Shown: positions 62,254-64,000 of the stretch, piece by piece
Layout of the letters: every line of letters starts with the position of its first letter
Numbering within the stretch: the stretch's first letter is position 1
Assembly (NCBI GenBank): GCA_003612405.1
Contig: RAYR01000010.1
Coordinates: 124,001-188,000, forward strand
Direction of reading: 5' to 3'
From: a bacterium 0.1xD8-71
GTDB lineage: Bacteria; Bacillota; Clostridia; Lachnospirales; Lachnospiraceae
DNA: 64,000 nucleotides
Translations under genes and position numbers: made by a program
Notes under the pieces: generated by a model
What the model saw: only the letters and a program-made list of their open reading frames with translations
What the model was told of the DNA's origin: nothing
Databases searched by the model: none

Positions 62254-63234
62254 TTACAGGTTATAAATATCAACCTTATATTTATATAAATTGTCACGGA
62301 AAAATGCTATTGTTTCCTTTAATCCCTCTTCTAAGGAATACTGTGGTTTCCAGTCTGTCAGCCTCATAATCTTTTCATTACATCCAAGGAGCCTGTTCAC
62401 CTCGCTCTTTTCCGGTCTCAGTCTCTCTTTATCACAGATTATCCTGGTTGCCGGATTGATCTGACGTATCAATTCCTCTGCTAGCTGTCCTATCGCTATC
62501 TCCTTCTGCGTTGCAATATTGATTTCCTCGCCGACTGTTTTCTCTGACTCGTAAATCGATATAAACCCTTGCACTGTATCTTTTACATAATTGAAATCTC
62601 TTGTCGGTGTCAGCGAACCGAGCTTTATTTCCGTCTTCCCTGCAAGCAATTGTGTAATAATTGTAGGAATTACAGCTCTGGCAGACTGTCTTGGACCATA
62701 GGTATTAAAGGGACGCACAATTGTTACTGGCAGCTGAAAAGAACGATAAAAACTTTCCGCCAGTCTGTCCGCCCCTATTTTAGTCGCAGAATAAGGAGAT
62801 TGCCCCTGAAAAGGATGCTTTTCATCAATCGGTACATATTGCGCCGTCCCATAGACTTCTGATGTTGATGTGATAAGCACCCTTTCCGTTTCAGATTTTC
62901 TGGCCGCCTGCAAAACATTCAGTGTACCCTTTATATTTGTGTCCACATAAGTATCCGGGGAGTGATAACTAAAAGGGATTGCTATAAGTGCCGCCAAATG
63001 AAATACAGCCTGCATGCCTCTGATTGCTTCCTCCACTCCGTTCGGATCCCGGACATCCCCCTGAAACACTTCGACATCCCGCATAATATCTCCGGGCAGT
63101 GTATCAAGCCACCCCCAATTATTAAAAGAGTTATAGTATGTAAAGGCTCTGACTTCATATCCTTTTTTTATCAATTCCTCAACAAGATGACTTCCGATAA
63201 ATCCATCCGCTCCCGTAACCAGTACTTTATTCAT
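62254..63234 (-). CDS. legB: GDP-N-acetylglucosamine 4,6-dehydratase
   Basis: The 326-residue SDR has the loop GADGFIG (8-14), FTYYNSFNNWGWLDTLP, TSTSEVYGTAQYVPIDE, Y-x-x-x-K in YSATKIGAD and VRPFNTYGPRQS. The FNNWGWLD segment is typical of LegB, the first step of the legionaminic pathway. Its ATG overlaps the upstream stop by four bases. LegC (aminotransferase) and LegH (acetyltransferase) do not follow, which is unusual. Confidence 0.9.
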   Translation of the reverse strand: MNKVLVTGADGFIGSHLVEELIKKGYEVRAFTYYNSFNNWGWLDTLPGDIMRDVEVFQGDVRDPNGVEEAIRGMQAVFHLAALIAIPFSYHSPDTYVDTNIKGTLNVLQAARKSETERVLITSTSEVYGTAQYVPIDEKHPFQGQSPYSATKIGADRLAESFYRSFQLPVTIVRPFNTYGPRQSARAVIPTIITQLLAGKTEIKLGSLTPTRDFNYVKDTVQGFISIYESEKTVGEEINIATQKEIAIGQLAEELIRQINPATRIICDKERLRPEKSEVNRLLGCNEKIMRLTDWKPQYSLEEGLKETIAFFRDNLYKYKVDIYNL

Positions 63235-64000
63235 CTGATTTCCCTCAAAAATTTTTTTAAATCCCTATAAAAAGAAGTTTCATAATAAATATCATACTTT
63301 GCACTTTCTTCTTCAAAATATTTCTCTATCTCTGCTATTGGATATATGATATTTTTATATTCCGACTTTCTGTTTCTTAAATTGATACGTACTAAATGTT
63401 TTTCTGACACCAGAAAAACATCCTCCTTTTGATCAAAATAAGTGAAATGCAGCGGTTCATCACCTATTCCCTGAATATCCCACACCTTCTCAAATCGGTC
63501 ACAGGATATCATCAGATCATCAAGCCGTATTCTAAGACAAATATTCTGATCTCCTGAGACAAAACAGATGTAATTATCATAACGAAAGCTTCTGACAAAC
63601 AGACTTAAAACATTATTATCCACCATTAGCTTTTGTTTTCTTTCAATTTTTTGTTCTTCAATATTCCACAAAATCACTCGGCCGTCACGCGAAATAATAT
63701 AAATAAGCTCTCTGTTTCCCGCAAGCGTCTGAAATCCTGCCGATGTCTTTGAAACCTGAATAAATTCCAGTTTCTTTCTGTGTAAATTAATCTTCATAAG
63801 ATACGGCTTTTCATGTAATGCCATATATATTTCATCATTATATTTGTAAAAAGCTCCTGTTGATAAGTAAGCATACTCCTCTCCAAAAAACTCTGTATAT
63901 ATTTCCTGAAGATCCATAAACGAAAATGCCTTTTTCTGTTGCATGTCCACTTTCAGGATTCCTTTCGCACATGCAGGAATCAAATAAACATCATTTTCCT
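63231..64000 (-). CDS. Beta-propeller-like protein, N-terminus beyond the window
   Basis: The frame is open to the right edge, so the start is outside. The visible 256 codons contain about five repeats of a four-strand blade form, such as VYLIPACAKGILKV, IYMALHEKPYLMKIN, IYIISRDGRVILWN, ICFVSGDQNICLRI and VFLVSEKHLVRIN. Each has a Y/F-hydrophobic strand, a turn and a basic or acidic strand with a K/R near its end. This suggests a WD40- or Kelch-like propeller. No enzymatic residues or membrane segment are visible in this part. It is coupled by ATGA to legB and may be a scaffold or glycan-recognition protein. Confidence 0.65.
   Translation of the reverse strand, partial: ENDVYLIPACAKGILKVDMQQKKAFSFMDLQEIYTEFFGEEYAYLSTGAFYKYNDEIYMALHEKPYLMKINLHRKKLEFIQVSKTSAGFQTLAGNRELIYIISRDGRVILWNIEEQKIERKQKLMVDNNVLSLFVRSFRYDNYICFVSGDQNICLRIRLDDLMISCDRFEKVWDIQGIGDEPLHFTYFDQKEDVFLVSEKHLVRINLRNRKSEYKNIIYPIAEIEKYFEEESAKYDIYYETSFYRDLKKFLREIR

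Noticed and set aside
1..64000. tRNA, rRNA, transposase, integrase or phage genes
   Set aside because: I looked for these while reading all gene-sized frames and spacers and saw none, so despite the composition step there is no visible mobile element.

Overview
The window is almost entirely a surface-glycan biosynthesis locus of a Gram-positive, probably spore-forming clostridium. The protein style (EpsG-type polymerase, Spo0A-like DNA-binding protein, strong GGAGG ribosome sites, sigma-A promoters, GTG/TTG starts) suggests a Lachnospiraceae-like member of Clostridia. This placement is an inference from sequence style, with no marker gene to confirm it. No rRNA, tRNA, CRISPR array, transposase or phage gene was seen. 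Nearly all genes lie on the minus strand; only the decarboxylase/ATP-grasp pair (6.8-9.0 kb) and pseG (11.8-12.9 kb) are on plus.

Layout. 0.1-6.5 kb: a membrane protein, an acyltransferase, a GtrA protein, a PglK-like ABC flippase and a GT52 sialyltransferase-like enzyme. 6.6-12.9 kb: a PLP decarboxylase/ATP-grasp pair, pseI, pseF, a coiled-coil protein and pseG. 12.9-31.1 kb: one long minus-strand operon. It starts with a GtrB-like transferase, a GT2 and an initiating polyprenyl-phosphate sugar transferase. Wzz, EpsG, several GT2/GT4 enzymes, a GT39-like membrane protein, pseB, pseC and another large membrane protein follow. Together with pseG, pseI and pseF this gives a pseudaminic acid pathway in which only a PseH acetyltransferase was not found. 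31.2-34.8 kb: a regulatory patch of self-contained units (a 73-aa protein, an AAA+ ATPase behind a phased repeat array, a free Spo0A-type DNA-binding domain), then fcl and a cyclic-nucleotide-binding protein. 34.8-38.5 kb: an LIC_10190-like membrane protein, gmd and rfbD. gmd and fcl together make GDP-L-fucose.

38.7-64 kb is a visibly more A+T-rich block, read leftwards as one very long operon that enters from beyond the right edge. Its upstream end has legB, a PtmE-like nucleotidyltransferase, an SDR, a radical SAM enzyme, SpsF-, PIG-L-, SpsE- and SpsG-like enzymes and a WbqC protein: apparently a second, non-canonical nonulosonate or amino-sugar pathway. An FdtA/FdtB pair for a dTDP-3-amino sugar follows, and then about ten proteins that all carry the same small PglD_N-like Rossmann module. 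The module is attached to GT2, LicD, methyltransferase, GT-D, radical SAM and DUF115 domains. The block also holds several deletion-damaged genes (carbamoyltransferase, methyltransferase/HAD junction, nucleotidyltransferase).

The most notable observations are the shuffled Rossmann module, the non-canonical nonulosonate cluster with radical SAM and deacetylase, the decarboxylase/ATP-grasp pair within the pse genes, and the phased repeat promoter of the AAA+ ATPase.
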